This document shows positions 8,661 through 18,800 of a stretch of DNA of 64,000 bases, piece after piece (positions within the stretch are counted from its first letter, which is position 1; each line of letters starts with the position of its first letter). Below the pieces are notes generated by a model. The model searched no databases, was not told the DNA's origin, and was given only the letters and a program-made list of their open reading frames with translations. The DNA comes from VYFG01 sp965248685 (lineage in GTDB: Bacteria > Pseudomonadota > Gammaproteobacteria > Arenicellales > Poriferihabitantaceae), in NCBI GenBank assembly GCA_965248685.1, contig CBDFKC010000004.1, positions 62,001-126,000 on the forward strand, in the 5' to 3' direction. The position numbers were made by a program, and so were the translations under genes.

Positions 8661-8734
8661 GCGGGATCAAAAGATTGGCTCGGTGTAGATATTTTTAGGA
8701 TCAAGATTAGTATAGAAATTTTCTGACAAATTAT

Positions 8735-8771
8735 TATAATAGTCTGCACCAATGTCAATCAATCAAGGAGG
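8735..8771 (+). promoter_or_regulatory. Possible -10 box and strong ribosome site of the RAYT gene
   Basis: TATAAT lies at 8735-8740, with no convincing -35 box. AAGGAGG at 8765-8771 sits five bases before ATG 8777 and is the strongest ribosome binding site I noticed in this part of the window. Confidence 0.45.
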
Positions 8772-8776
8772 ATTAA

Positions 8777-9460
8777 ATGGCAAGATTACCACGGTTGTGC
8801 CCGCCCGGAATTCCAGTACACATTATTCAAAGAGGAATAAATCGTCAGAATTGTTTCGCATGTAACTGGGACTATCTTAGCTACATGGGCTATCTAGCCG
8901 ATGCATCAGTAGCGTACAGTGTTGATATACACGCTTGGGTTTTAATGGGTAACCATGTTCACATCCTGGCAACTTCCCGAATTGAAGGCGGTGTTTCACG
9001 GATGATGCAATATATTGGCAGGTACTATGTGAGATTCTATAACCACAGGTACAGCCGAACCGGGTCTTTATGGGAAGGTCGGTTTAAATCGTGTGTGGTA
9101 GATAACGAGACATATTTTTTGACTTGCCAGCGTTACGTCGAATTGAACCCTGTCAGAGCATGTATTGTAGATGATCCCGCGGGCTACCAATGGTCAAGCT
9201 ATCGATACAATGCCCTGGACCAGGAAAATGAATTGGTTTCTCCGAGCGATATATATCTGTCGCTAGGCCCCACGAAAATTGCGCAAAAGAAGGCCTATAG
9301 AGCCTTGTTTGAGGTAACGTTGGACAATTCGATGATAAAAGAATTGCGCGATGCGACGAAAAAATGTCTCGCCTTTGGAGGCGAGGATTTTAAGCTTCAA
9401 ATTGAGTCGCAATACAAGCGAAGGGTTAATCCGAAAAAGCCTGGTCCAAAAAAAGAATAA
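8777..9460 (+). CDS. REP-associated tyrosine transposase (RAYT, Y1/HUH superfamily)
   Basis: This is a 227-residue single-strand DNA transposase of the IS200/RAYT type. The HUH pair is in GNHVHIL (His60, His62), the catalytic tyrosine is expected in the IGRYYVRFYNHRY helix, and LWEGRFKS and YVELNPVRA are family hallmarks. RAYTs are domesticated enzymes thought to disperse REP palindromes. The AGATCGGGGTC repeats surrounding this gene are the obvious substrate candidates. Its TAA stop is part of the reverse repeat (GAATAATTTCTAC...). The gene looks intact. Confidence 0.9.
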   Translation: MARLPRLCPPGIPVHIIQRGINRQNCFACNWDYLSYMGYLADASVAYSVDIHAWVLMGNHVHILATSRIEGGVSRMMQYIGRYYVRFYNHRYSRTGSLWEGRFKSCVVDNETYFLTCQRYVELNPVRACIVDDPAGYQWSSYRYNALDQENELVSPSDIYLSLGPTKIAQKKAYRALFEVTLDNSMIKELRDATKKCLAFGGEDFKLQIESQYKRRVNPKKPGPKKE

Positions 9461-9630
9461 TTTCTACTCCGACCCCGATCTTTCCAGTCGCAATACCAGC
9501 GAAGGGTTAATTCGAAAAAGCAAGGTTCAAAAAAAGAATAATTTCTACTCCGACCCCGATCTTTCGCGAAAAAGCAAGGTTCAAAAAAAGAATAATTTCT
9601 ACTCCGACCCCGATCTTTCGACCCCGATCT
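9408..9630 (-). repeat. Amplified array made of the transposase gene end plus reverse repeat copies
   Basis: The last roughly 75 bases of the RAYT gene with its attached reverse repeat (9408-9482) are repeated almost exactly at 9484-9562. A shorter unit follows at 9565-9617 and a lone core at 9618-9630. Each unit ends in TTTCTACTCCGACCCCGATC. This looks like stepwise tandem duplication of gene 3' end plus repeat. Confidence 0.85.
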
Positions 9631-10040
9631 TTTACGTAATCCTGTTGTGGTACGGCGGTTGTTAAAGGTAGACCTGCAGGTGTACCATTTTTAGGCTGGT
9701 AACTTCCAGACTGCGTAGTCGAAACTTGGAAACAAAAAAGATCGCTATTGCGGTGACTCCGGTTTAACAATTCTCATCGCTCCCCTCTAACGAATTGGGC
9801 TTGTTGCCAAAAACTGGGTCTGACTACTCGGGTCTGTTCAGGCACCTGAATATTATTTATCAGAAGCCTGGTAACCAGTATACAACGTTGTTTCAGCGCT
9901 AAAGATAGCTATCGCCACTTAGAAACTCGGCATTTCCTGGATTTCCCTATCGCGCCAATTGCATCGCCTGACTTGGAAAATTACCTCGGGCATGGCAGTA
10001 TTTGGCTTGTAACGTCGACTAAGGGAAGGATTAATAGTAG
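9631..10040. other. Intergenic region without a convincing gene
   Basis: About 410 bases separate the repeat array from the 935-residue protein gene. I see no protein or RNA gene. AAGGGAAGGA at 10021-10030 is the ribosome site for ATG 10041. A promoter for the large two-gene unit must lie here, but I cannot place it. Confidence 0.6.
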
Positions 10041-12848
10041 ATGCCATTTGAATTACACGTTCCTATTGGGCCCAGTGCTCCCTCCGAATACACAGACTTT
10101 CGCCAGTACCTGGAGCTGGACAGTCAGGCTTTTTCTGCAGCTCATCCACTCCTGATCACCAAGTTCGTTGGTCCGTTGGACCCCCTAATCCCGGATGCTT
10201 TTGAAGATTTGGCGGATTTTATCCCGGATGACTATATGACCATGAAAGCCCCCTTTGACGGGACGCTTTTTAGGGACTCGACGAATCCTGACTTCATTAT
10301 TATTCAACTTGATCAGGTTAAATACACAGAACAAATATCGGATAACAGTATTCCAATTTTGTCAAAAGTGACCCATGCATATATGGGTCCCGTTACCCTG
10401 TTCGAGGATATTGAAACCACCTTGTCTGATTTCCCAGCTGACTACATTAAGGTAACGGCAGGACAAGCTCTCGGTGAGTTGAGTTTCAGGGATTATCACC
10501 TGGGGTTTTTTATCCGGTCGGATCTGGATGCGGTATGGATAGATTCGGCTTCGGTAATGCACTATTTTGTCGATCAATCCCACCCACTGCTGGATAGTGC
10601 CGGCAGTCCCCAGACTATCGAATTTACCGGGCCTACAGCGCGGGAAGGCGAGAGATTGGCATTTCCCACCCCGGGCACCAACCATTTCATGGCGAGAATA
10701 GAACAGGAAGAATTTACCTTTCAAATATATAGCCACGCGGGGTTTATAGAAAATCCAACTCCCTACTTACGTTCCAAGTTGCTGCCATTTAGTTCTGATG
10801 ATAACTACACTTTTTTTCAAGTTGGCCTGACAGGAGAAATTGTTCAATCATCACCTGGATCAAAAGTTTCTCTCGAAATGAACCGGATAGTTCTGCCTAT
10901 CGAGGACAGCTATCACCAAATATATGAAACCCTGGATATATCTCCAGGAGACACCGTACGAATGAGGGATACTTTTCACAACTTCATTTCTGAACCTGTC
11001 GAAGTCGAGGAAGGGAAATCTATCCCGTTTCAGCGTTTCGAACTCAGGGTTCAGTTTTTACCGCGAAACAATTCGGAACTCTGGGACTTTGCATTTTTTC
11101 AGGACGACGTTGAAATCCTTCGAGAAGAATACTTGGAGCGAAATCTTCCTGTCCCTCCAAGAAACTGGTTTACCATTCCAAGGCGTGAGTCGCTGGATTT
11201 CGACGTGCGAAATTTGTTTCTGCAACACGATTACGCAACTATTATTCGAACAGATGCATTTTGGCCCGATAGAAGAGATAAGACCAATAGCAATTGGAAT
11301 GATACCTCTGATGATATTACGCTGGGTGAGGATGATATTCGTCAGACCGCTGAATTTATACAGTCCCGATTCAATCATTACGTTCTGGACGAAACCATTT
11401 CAGAATTCAACGAGGATCAGCGTAGCAGAATCAGCACCAAGTTATATGTTACTCGGGCATTTATCAATCCCAAGCTAAACCAAAAGCGAAATTTTTCAGA
11501 ATTACACCCTCAGCAGTTCGGCCGATCCATAGAATTTAAACCATTTGTTCCCAAAGCCGCTTATCGCGAACGACTAATTCGAGCCCTGGGAAAAGCCTGC
11601 ATTGATTTTCTCTCCGAGTTACCGTTGGTGAATAGTGCTTCCCAGGAATTTCTCTACCGATATCTACATTTCGCCAAATTCCAGCGGCAGCTCTGGTCTG
11701 TTCGAGTTGAGCAAACCAATCTGGTGATTTCCGATAAGCCGATTACAATCAGTGATACAAATAGTATCGATATACAAAATAGTTTTGAGATCGTTGACCA
11801 ATTAACGATTAATTCGACCCTCGATGCAGAACAGAAGGCGCATAGAGTATCGATTGCATGGCAGATACCCAATGTGCTCGAAAAGATTATTGTTCCGGTT
11901 GCCCCGGCTGGACCAGGTGTGAACCCGGTTGTCGCTGAGGACGTGCAGAAAACCAACTTGATTTTTCTGGCGACTGAAGAAGGAAATACGCCAAGTGACC
12001 TGGAAGAACAGATTGCTCTGGATGACAAAGCTGAAACTTTCAGGGCCTGGTTTGCCAAAAAGTTTCCCCAGGATATCACGCGGACTGTAGAAACAATCTC
12101 ACTCTACGATGTTTATAACGAGTTGAGATTATTTGACAAATCTCCGTTCCGAATTCGTAATATGGTGGTTGTCTCCCATGCCGGACCCAATCATGTCTTG
12201 TTAAGGGCGACGGCTAAACCAGAGGAAGATCCCGAGTTATGGCAAAGTTTCACTGAAAACCTTGAGAGTCTGAAGCAACTCTATCCTCCAGGCGTGAAGT
12301 TTCATCCCGAAATGTTAATAGAAAACTTGCCAGGGGTCCGGCCTCAGCGATGGAATATCAGGTCCCTGATAAAACTATCAAACGCGACCAAGATACGACT
12401 GCGGGAGGTTTTTTCTGCAGCAGAGTTGATCATATTGTCTGGTTGCAAGACAGATACCGAAACCTTTCCTGACAGCAGCACATTCTGTGGTGTTCTGTCC
12501 CGACTAACCAATACCGATGTCTATGGCGCTAATCACTCATCGGTCTCTCTGGCGCTAACAAACGATGGCCAGTGGCAATGGCACGGACTGGCCTTTGACG
12601 GGTCGCCAGGAGATCATCGTGGAACGCCATTTGTACCGGGAAATGCCCCTACAGATTTGCGAGATCCGCTAACGGTCATATCGGCATTCGCAGAGTACGA
12701 CAACGAAGAGGCCACTGACGGCTCGCGCATACTGAAATTTCGCAACGACCCCGCTAATTTAGTGCCGCCGGATCAGGAGTTCGATCTGATCAAACACTAT
12801 ACAACCTATTTTACCCACCGTTTCGCGCCAGATAAGAGGTCAGACTGA
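10041..12848 (+). CDS. 935-residue protein with putative caspase/CHAT-like C-terminal domain and M23-like N-terminal segment
   Basis: I know of no named family for the whole protein. Around residues 700-850 the order is a hydrophobic strand ending in VVVSHAG (His713), then a helix-strand ending in LIILSGCKTD (Cys802), then SRLTNTDVYGANHSS and a GQWQW strand. This is the layout of clan CD peptidases (CHAT, DUF4347-like domains), with His713 and Cys802 as the expected dyad. Residues 66-175 (MKAPFDGT, VTAGQALGEL, DYHLGFFIR, WIDSASVMHYF) resemble an M23 peptidase fold that has lost the second catalytic His (HLGF in place of HLHF). The middle is unassigned. No signal peptide or membrane segment is seen. 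The 2150-residue gene follows one base later, so co-translation is likely. Peptidase activity is inference. Confidence 0.65.
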   Translation: MPFELHVPIGPSAPSEYTDFRQYLELDSQAFSAAHPLLITKFVGPLDPLIPDAFEDLADFIPDDYMTMKAPFDGTLFRDSTNPDFIIIQLDQVKYTEQISDNSIPILSKVTHAYMGPVTLFEDIETTLSDFPADYIKVTAGQALGELSFRDYHLGFFIRSDLDAVWIDSASVMHYFVDQSHPLLDSAGSPQTIEFTGPTAREGERLAFPTPGTNHFMARIEQEEFTFQIYSHAGFIENPTPYLRSKLLPFSSDDNYTFFQVGLTGEIVQSSPGSKVSLEMNRIVLPIEDSYHQIYETLDISPGDTVRMRDTFHNFISEPVEVEEGKSIPFQRFELRVQFLPRNNSELWDFAFFQDDVEILREEYLERNLPVPPRNWFTIPRRESLDFDVRNLFLQHDYATIIRTDAFWPDRRDKTNSNWNDTSDDITLGEDDIRQTAEFIQSRFNHYVLDETISEFNEDQRSRISTKLYVTRAFINPKLNQKRNFSELHPQQFGRSIEFKPFVPKAAYRERLIRALGKACIDFLSELPLVNSASQEFLYRYLHFAKFQRQLWSVRVEQTNLVISDKPITISDTNSIDIQNSFEIVDQLTINSTLDAEQKAHRVSIAWQIPNVLEKIIVPVAPAGPGVNPVVAEDVQKTNLIFLATEEGNTPSDLEEQIALDDKAETFRAWFAKKFPQDITRTVETISLYDVYNELRLFDKSPFRIRNMVVVSHAGPNHVLLRATAKPEEDPELWQSFTENLESLKQLYPPGVKFHPEMLIENLPGVRPQRWNIRSLIKLSNATKIRLREVFSAAELIILSGCKTDTETFPDSSTFCGVLSRLTNTDVYGANHSSVSLALTNDGQWQWHGLAFDGSPGDHRGTPFVPGNAPTDLRDPLTVISAFAEYDNEEATDGSRILKFRNDPANLVPPDQEFDLIKHYTTYFTHRFAPDKRSD

Positions 12849-12849
12849 C

Positions 12850-15800
12850 GTGGCAATTCCAATTTCTCATTACCTCGGGTCGCTAATTGAACGTCTAGCG
12901 GGAATCGACGATGCGGGAGAGTTTTTGGAAAAGCTTGGCATCGATCAGTCGATTAATTTGCTGGTTGGCGAATCGAGCGTAAAAGTTACCCCGGAAGCTA
13001 CCATTCTAAACCTCGACCTATCGACGGTTTTCCATCAAATAATTGTCGCTGAGTTTCCGCAAAGCATCGGTACCCTTGCAATTCGCATCGGTGATGATCA
13101 GGGAAAAACTTCGCTGTCGATTGCTACTGACTGGCGTTCTATAGAGTTTGACTCTGTTCAAGTTATTTATTCAGCGCGACCCGATCTATTGCGACCATTA
13201 GAGCCAGATAACGATGTGCTTGAAGTTAGCTTTGGCGCCAGAATTACACTTTTTAGCGACTTTGGTTTTGAAATCGTACCAGATTTGAAGCTGGACCTGG
13301 GGCCGGCCTACCTTGGGCCCACCGACATCATTATTCAGTTGCAAGGACTTAAGCCTGAATTTAGCTTTAAAGGGTCACCTGCGGCGCTGAAGGGCAACGT
13401 TTCAGTTGTTGATTTTCGCGGTGTCTATATTCACTCTGGGTACATCCGGGTGCTGAATGAGTATTTATTTGGCGACGAGTACGGCATCCAGGCAGATTTC
13501 AAACACTTCTCGTTTAGAGCAAGTGGAATCTCGGGAACCATACACAGTTATTGGAGTGGCGGATTAAGTACCAATCTTTTCGGCGTTAACCAATCCATCT
13601 GGGAACTTAATTTAAAGTCCCTCCAGGTTGATATCAAAAACAGTTTTCCACAAACCTTCCGCATGGACGCCGAAGTAAAAATACCGTTGTTGCCAGTCCG
13701 CTTGGAAGGTTTTCTGTCACTGGGGTTTGGTGAAACCGGCAAGTACCAGCTATCGGTTAATACTGTTGACCCTTTGTTGCTCGATTTCGGATTCGGCACC
13801 ATGCGCTTCGATACGATTACCGCCACTGGCGCATTTTCGCCCGCGGAATTGGATCTTTCCGGAAGCTGTCAGAATTTTAGTCTGGTTTCGGATCCGCTGT
13901 CACTCAGCGTGGCCTCGACCAGCCTTTCGATCCATCATTCTGATCAGTTGGATAAGCTCAGTGTGGCGGTAGATCAAGTGGATCTAGGGAGTTTTTCTAT
14001 TTCAAGCGCAGCGGTTGTGATAGAAATCGTTTCCCAGGATGATCAGCAGGGGCATAAGGTATACGTGGAGGGGTCTATCGCCTGGCAGGATCTTACATCA
14101 CGGATATCTCTGCCAGAAAATATTCCCCTGCCGCCGGACGATGCGACCATCAGTCTGAAAGCGCACTGGGAACTACAGCCGGACTCAAGCTATCACTTCA
14201 AGTTCTATCTCCATTTTATTGCCGAAGATGCCCATAGCCTGTGGTCGTTTATTCCCGAAGCATTCCGGCCAGAAGTGCCCTTTGTTGAGCTGGCGTTTGG
14301 GGTTACCGCAGCAAGCGATAGCGCAATTCAGGTCGATGTGGAAGGCAGGATCGATATTGTCCTGCCAGAGTTGCCGGATGGACTAATCAGTGATCAGATC
14401 AACTTGTCCGCCGGCAACGAGCAAGGGGTAGTCGCCTGTGACTTCGCGATAAGTAGCGAAGGCAAAATATCCCTGTCGACTAATGATCTGCTCAACCTTG
14501 AAATTTCCTTACCCGGGGGGCTCGCTGAAACACCATTTATCGAAACCCGACTGACAAAATTTGCCTTCGATACAGGGATTAGTAATACCCCTGCAGGGTC
14601 TGTCAGCGGCGCACAGCCTGGCAATTCGATAACCAGAATGGCTTTTGAGGGGGATTTTGCATTCAAGCCATTGGTTCCTGGATTCATACCATTTGCCTCG
14701 CATCTTAATCAATTGCTGGCCCAGGTCGGGTTGAACGATATTCGCGGAAAAGCGGATTTACTGCTGTCGTTTTCCGATCAGGCTTTCGATCTCAATTTAA
14801 CCGGAGCATTCGACGCTTTCGGAATCGAGATTGATGTATTTCACCTGTTATCCAATTTGTCGTCTGGAGGTGAAACACCATCCAGTCAGGATATCGACAT
14901 TGATTTCGATATTGGATTTCGCCTGATTGGATTCAGCTTCAACATTGGCAACTTGCACCAGTCGGGCACCACAGGGTCCGGGGACTTCTATTTTAGCTTT
15001 AGCCTGAATATCGAATGCAACATGACTGGGCTGCCGCCGCTGCAGGCCCAGATCAAGCTCTCCAACAGCGAGTTTTCATTTGGTCTCGAAAATCTGACCA
15101 TTCCACTCGAGATTCCAAACTACCCAATAAGTGTCGCAGATTTGGAGCGGCTCAAGGGAAGCGGCCAGAGCTGGACCGTTGATGCCAGGGACACGGTGGT
15201 TATCGATCTTGATCACCAGATCGCCGAGTTTGACGACTTATTGGCGGATCAGGAGCTGAGTGAACGAGACCGCTTTAGGGTCAGTAAAGATAAGTCATTT
15301 TTGGAACTAAAGAAGTTACTTCTGCAGTTGGTCATGGAGATCCACGGCCGGGTGGGAAATGCCGGGCACGGGACCTACCAGGCGATGGTTGTTGCCGACA
15401 CTTGGTTCCACGAAACCCTACTTAATTTCTTCCACGTCGAGACCGAGCTCAAGCTCAATTTTCCCGAGATTAAGCTTCGCATTCCTTTTGACGACCCCTC
15501 TGGTATAGGAATTTCTGGTTCGGGAAAAGTTATTGGCTTTGCCCCGGATGATCCCATGCAGGCGCTGGAAAATTATGTTTTTAGTCTCGGGCTTTCCAGC
15601 GAATATATCTTTGCAAAAATTGAAGCCAATGGAGATCCTATAGGCATTCCTTCGTTTGGGACTCCTTACGATGACGGCAGTATAGCTATCGATAAGTTTT
15701 TGATCGGGTACGGTTATAGTAAAAACTCCTTCGCCTTGGATTTTGCCGGGCAACTGGTGATCCCGTCAAAGCTCAGGGAGGACGCAGATACCTCTTCGGG

Positions 15801-18800
15801 CCTTGGCATTGGCGTGAGGCTACCTCGCTATAACAAACTTGCGTTCAAGATAGATTTAATACCGGTTACCATCGTAAAGGTAACCATCGTAATACCCGTA
15901 CCCCGCTTCGATCTCGATCTGCGAACCCCGGATGCACCCGCTCTGGTATCTACCAGTCAATGTGAGCCTTATTGGGATGGCTTTGAGTTAATTGCTCCAG
16001 ACGTGGTTCATTTGGCATTCAAACGGCTTGCGTTCTCGCCATTCTTCGGATTTAGCATTACGCCTAATCTCAAACTCGACGGAGATTTACAGATTGGCAA
16101 TGATCAACAGGGAGCCACGCTTATCGTTGATGACGCACTGGTGCTATTCGGTACCTTTGTTGGAACGTATTTTCTTCCCATACCTTTTTTCGCTGACCCT
16201 ACTCAACCCTACTTTAAGAATATCTGTGCCAACCTTCGGGTCGCTGGGTTCGAAGTTAATTTCAATATGCAGCGACCTTTCCCGAATACCTCGCCCATGG
16301 CGGCGCTGGAGGCATTTGGGTTGATCAGTAATCCCCAGATGCCAATTGATCCTGGGGGTGCGTTGGCGAATACGATTCGATTTACTTTATCTGACGCCTA
16401 TCTCAAGGTGCCAGATTATGCGCTGGCCATGTTTCCGGACGCAGCAAATCTGGTCAACAAAACCCATGGCTTTACGCTAAATCTCGGCACCTTGATCAGT
16501 TTTACCCAATCGGTTGTTGGGTTACTCAAACCCGTGATCGAGCAAATCACCGACTCAGCCAATCAAGGCGTAACGGATTTCAACAGCATATTGAATAGTC
16601 TACCGAATAGTTTTGATCCCTGGGACTGGATAAAGTTGTTGCCGCCGGAATTGCGTAAATTTAGAACAGGCGGGCAAATTGCCGGATTCGAGGCAAGCGC
16701 CTGTCTGGTTATTGCAACCACTGAGGAAGCAAGAAAAGGGCTACGGGAGAAAAATTCGGTAAGTCGTCAATTGGGTCAGCCGGCCGTGGAAGCGGTGACC
16801 CTGGAAACTGAACAAGCGGTGATTCGCAGATTAAAGTCGACTCCCCTGTACAAACCTACTTTTGGTCTCCAGTTTGATACGGTCTGGATAGGACACGGAG
16901 CTGATAATGGGGAATGGGAAAAATCTGAAGGGGGTGTGCAGAATATTTCTGTCGCTAATGTGGAAAATTTTCTGGTCTACCAAAAATCGGGGATTCCTGG
17001 GGATTTTCATATTTCGATTACCGTGGATACCAGACCCATCAACGCTATGGGTTACGCTGGAATATTGTTTTGTTATGTTAATGAGGAAAATTACTATCGA
17101 CTGATGGTTGGGAAATCTCTGTCGGGTGAAGTTGAAATCAGCCTGCAAAAAGTGATGGCGGGACAGCTTAGCCACCTTTTGGCCTATCAATTGTCGACAG
17201 TACAAACCGGTACGCAAACTGAGTTAAAGCTAACCACTTTTGAAATTTCTGGGCGCCGTTGTTTCGAAATTTCGAGCGCCAGATTTTACCACGGAGGGGC
17301 AGAGCGGATTGAACAAAAGTTGCCAAAAGTATTCGATGATAGTGATTACCTGGTGTCGGGAATGGCGGGTTTATACAATCGTGGAATTCCCGATGTGCTG
17401 TTTACCGAGATGTTGGTATTTGGTCTGACTAGTACCGGGGTTACCCCTATGCAAATCAGCCCTGGGTCATTGCAACAAGGGTTTACTGTTAACGCCGGAG
17501 ACACCGCATTGGAGGATGCCCGACTGATCACCAGGGATGAGTCATCGGTGTTATTCAAAGGACTGGAATTTGACAAATTCGGTGAATCACACCTCGATTT
17601 GTTGTCCCTTGAACGGTTAGAGCACTTACAAGCAGATGATTCAGGGGTTTATCTCGGTGCTTACATCAAGGTATTTTCCGGACAACGCCTCCGGTTCTTA
17701 GGCCAATTGTTTACGGATGGTTCCTTTGCATTGGTTTCCGAATTGGAGAGTAAGCCATTAAAACTTACCGTGCTGGGTATTTCGATAGCCATACCGTTTA
17801 GCGGTTATGCCAACCTGACACTCAGTGGCAGGCAAAGACGGCGTGGCTATCAAGGATTTATTGCAGCAACAGGTCATTTGGTTTGGGCGCCGGTGCCAAA
17901 TATTGTAACTTTTTCAATTGGGTCCGAAAACCGGCCGGCTCATCTCAAGTTGTTTAGTGGTGGACAATTCCAGCTTGATGCATCGGCCGGGGTCTCTCTG
18001 TTTAACGGTGCGGGTAAAATTATCGACGGATGGATCGATATCTCCCAGGACAAAGCCCGATTTGGTGGCAGTCTGGGGTTCCGACTGGGACAGACCATTC
18101 CAGACTATCCGTTTCCGAGTATTCTTGATCTCGAAATTTCCGGTGAAGGGGAAATCATGAGCCTGGACCAGTACCGCTTTAAGGGAAGAGGGGATATCAA
18201 GTTTCTGGGTGACAGCTTTAGTGATATCGAGGTTAGTGTTACAGAACGCTACGCCAAATTTGACCTGCATTTAAAAAAATCTGCCGGGGGATTACCAAAC
18301 CAGCTAGAGAAGCTATTTCCAATATTGAATTCCTGTGATTTCGATCTGAAAGGAAATTGTCAGGTCAGTTTGCGGCGTACAATTCGCCCTGAATTCGTCA
18401 TGAGTGGGGAGGGGCAAATGGAAATATTTGGCGCCAGGATTACCGGAAAAGGAGAAATTAAGGCATTACCTTCAAACAGCGTAAATTCCAGGAAGGATTT
18501 TTTCAGCGCCAGGATGGACGGTAATGTTTTCTGGCAGGGCCGGAAGTGGCTCGGCGGGGAAATATTCATAGGATCCCAAGGGTTCAAAATTGCTGGCACT
18601 ACAAACTTTGGATTGCAGTTAACCCCTGACCATATTCCGGGCATCGATGTTAGCCTCGCCAGTTTATTTTTAGGTATACAGCTCGATGGTGAACTCAGAC
18701 TGGATGCCAGAAAAAAATCAGTATTTTTTATCTTTAAGGGTTCCTGGACACTGGGAGCGGTACTTGCAGATTCTGGCCAACCGAATCCACGACAGTTGTT

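Noticed and set aside
9507..9770. Minus-strand frame of 87 codons across the repeat array.
   Set aside because: More than half of it is the repeated RAYT gene end read backwards; no ribosome site or family pattern.
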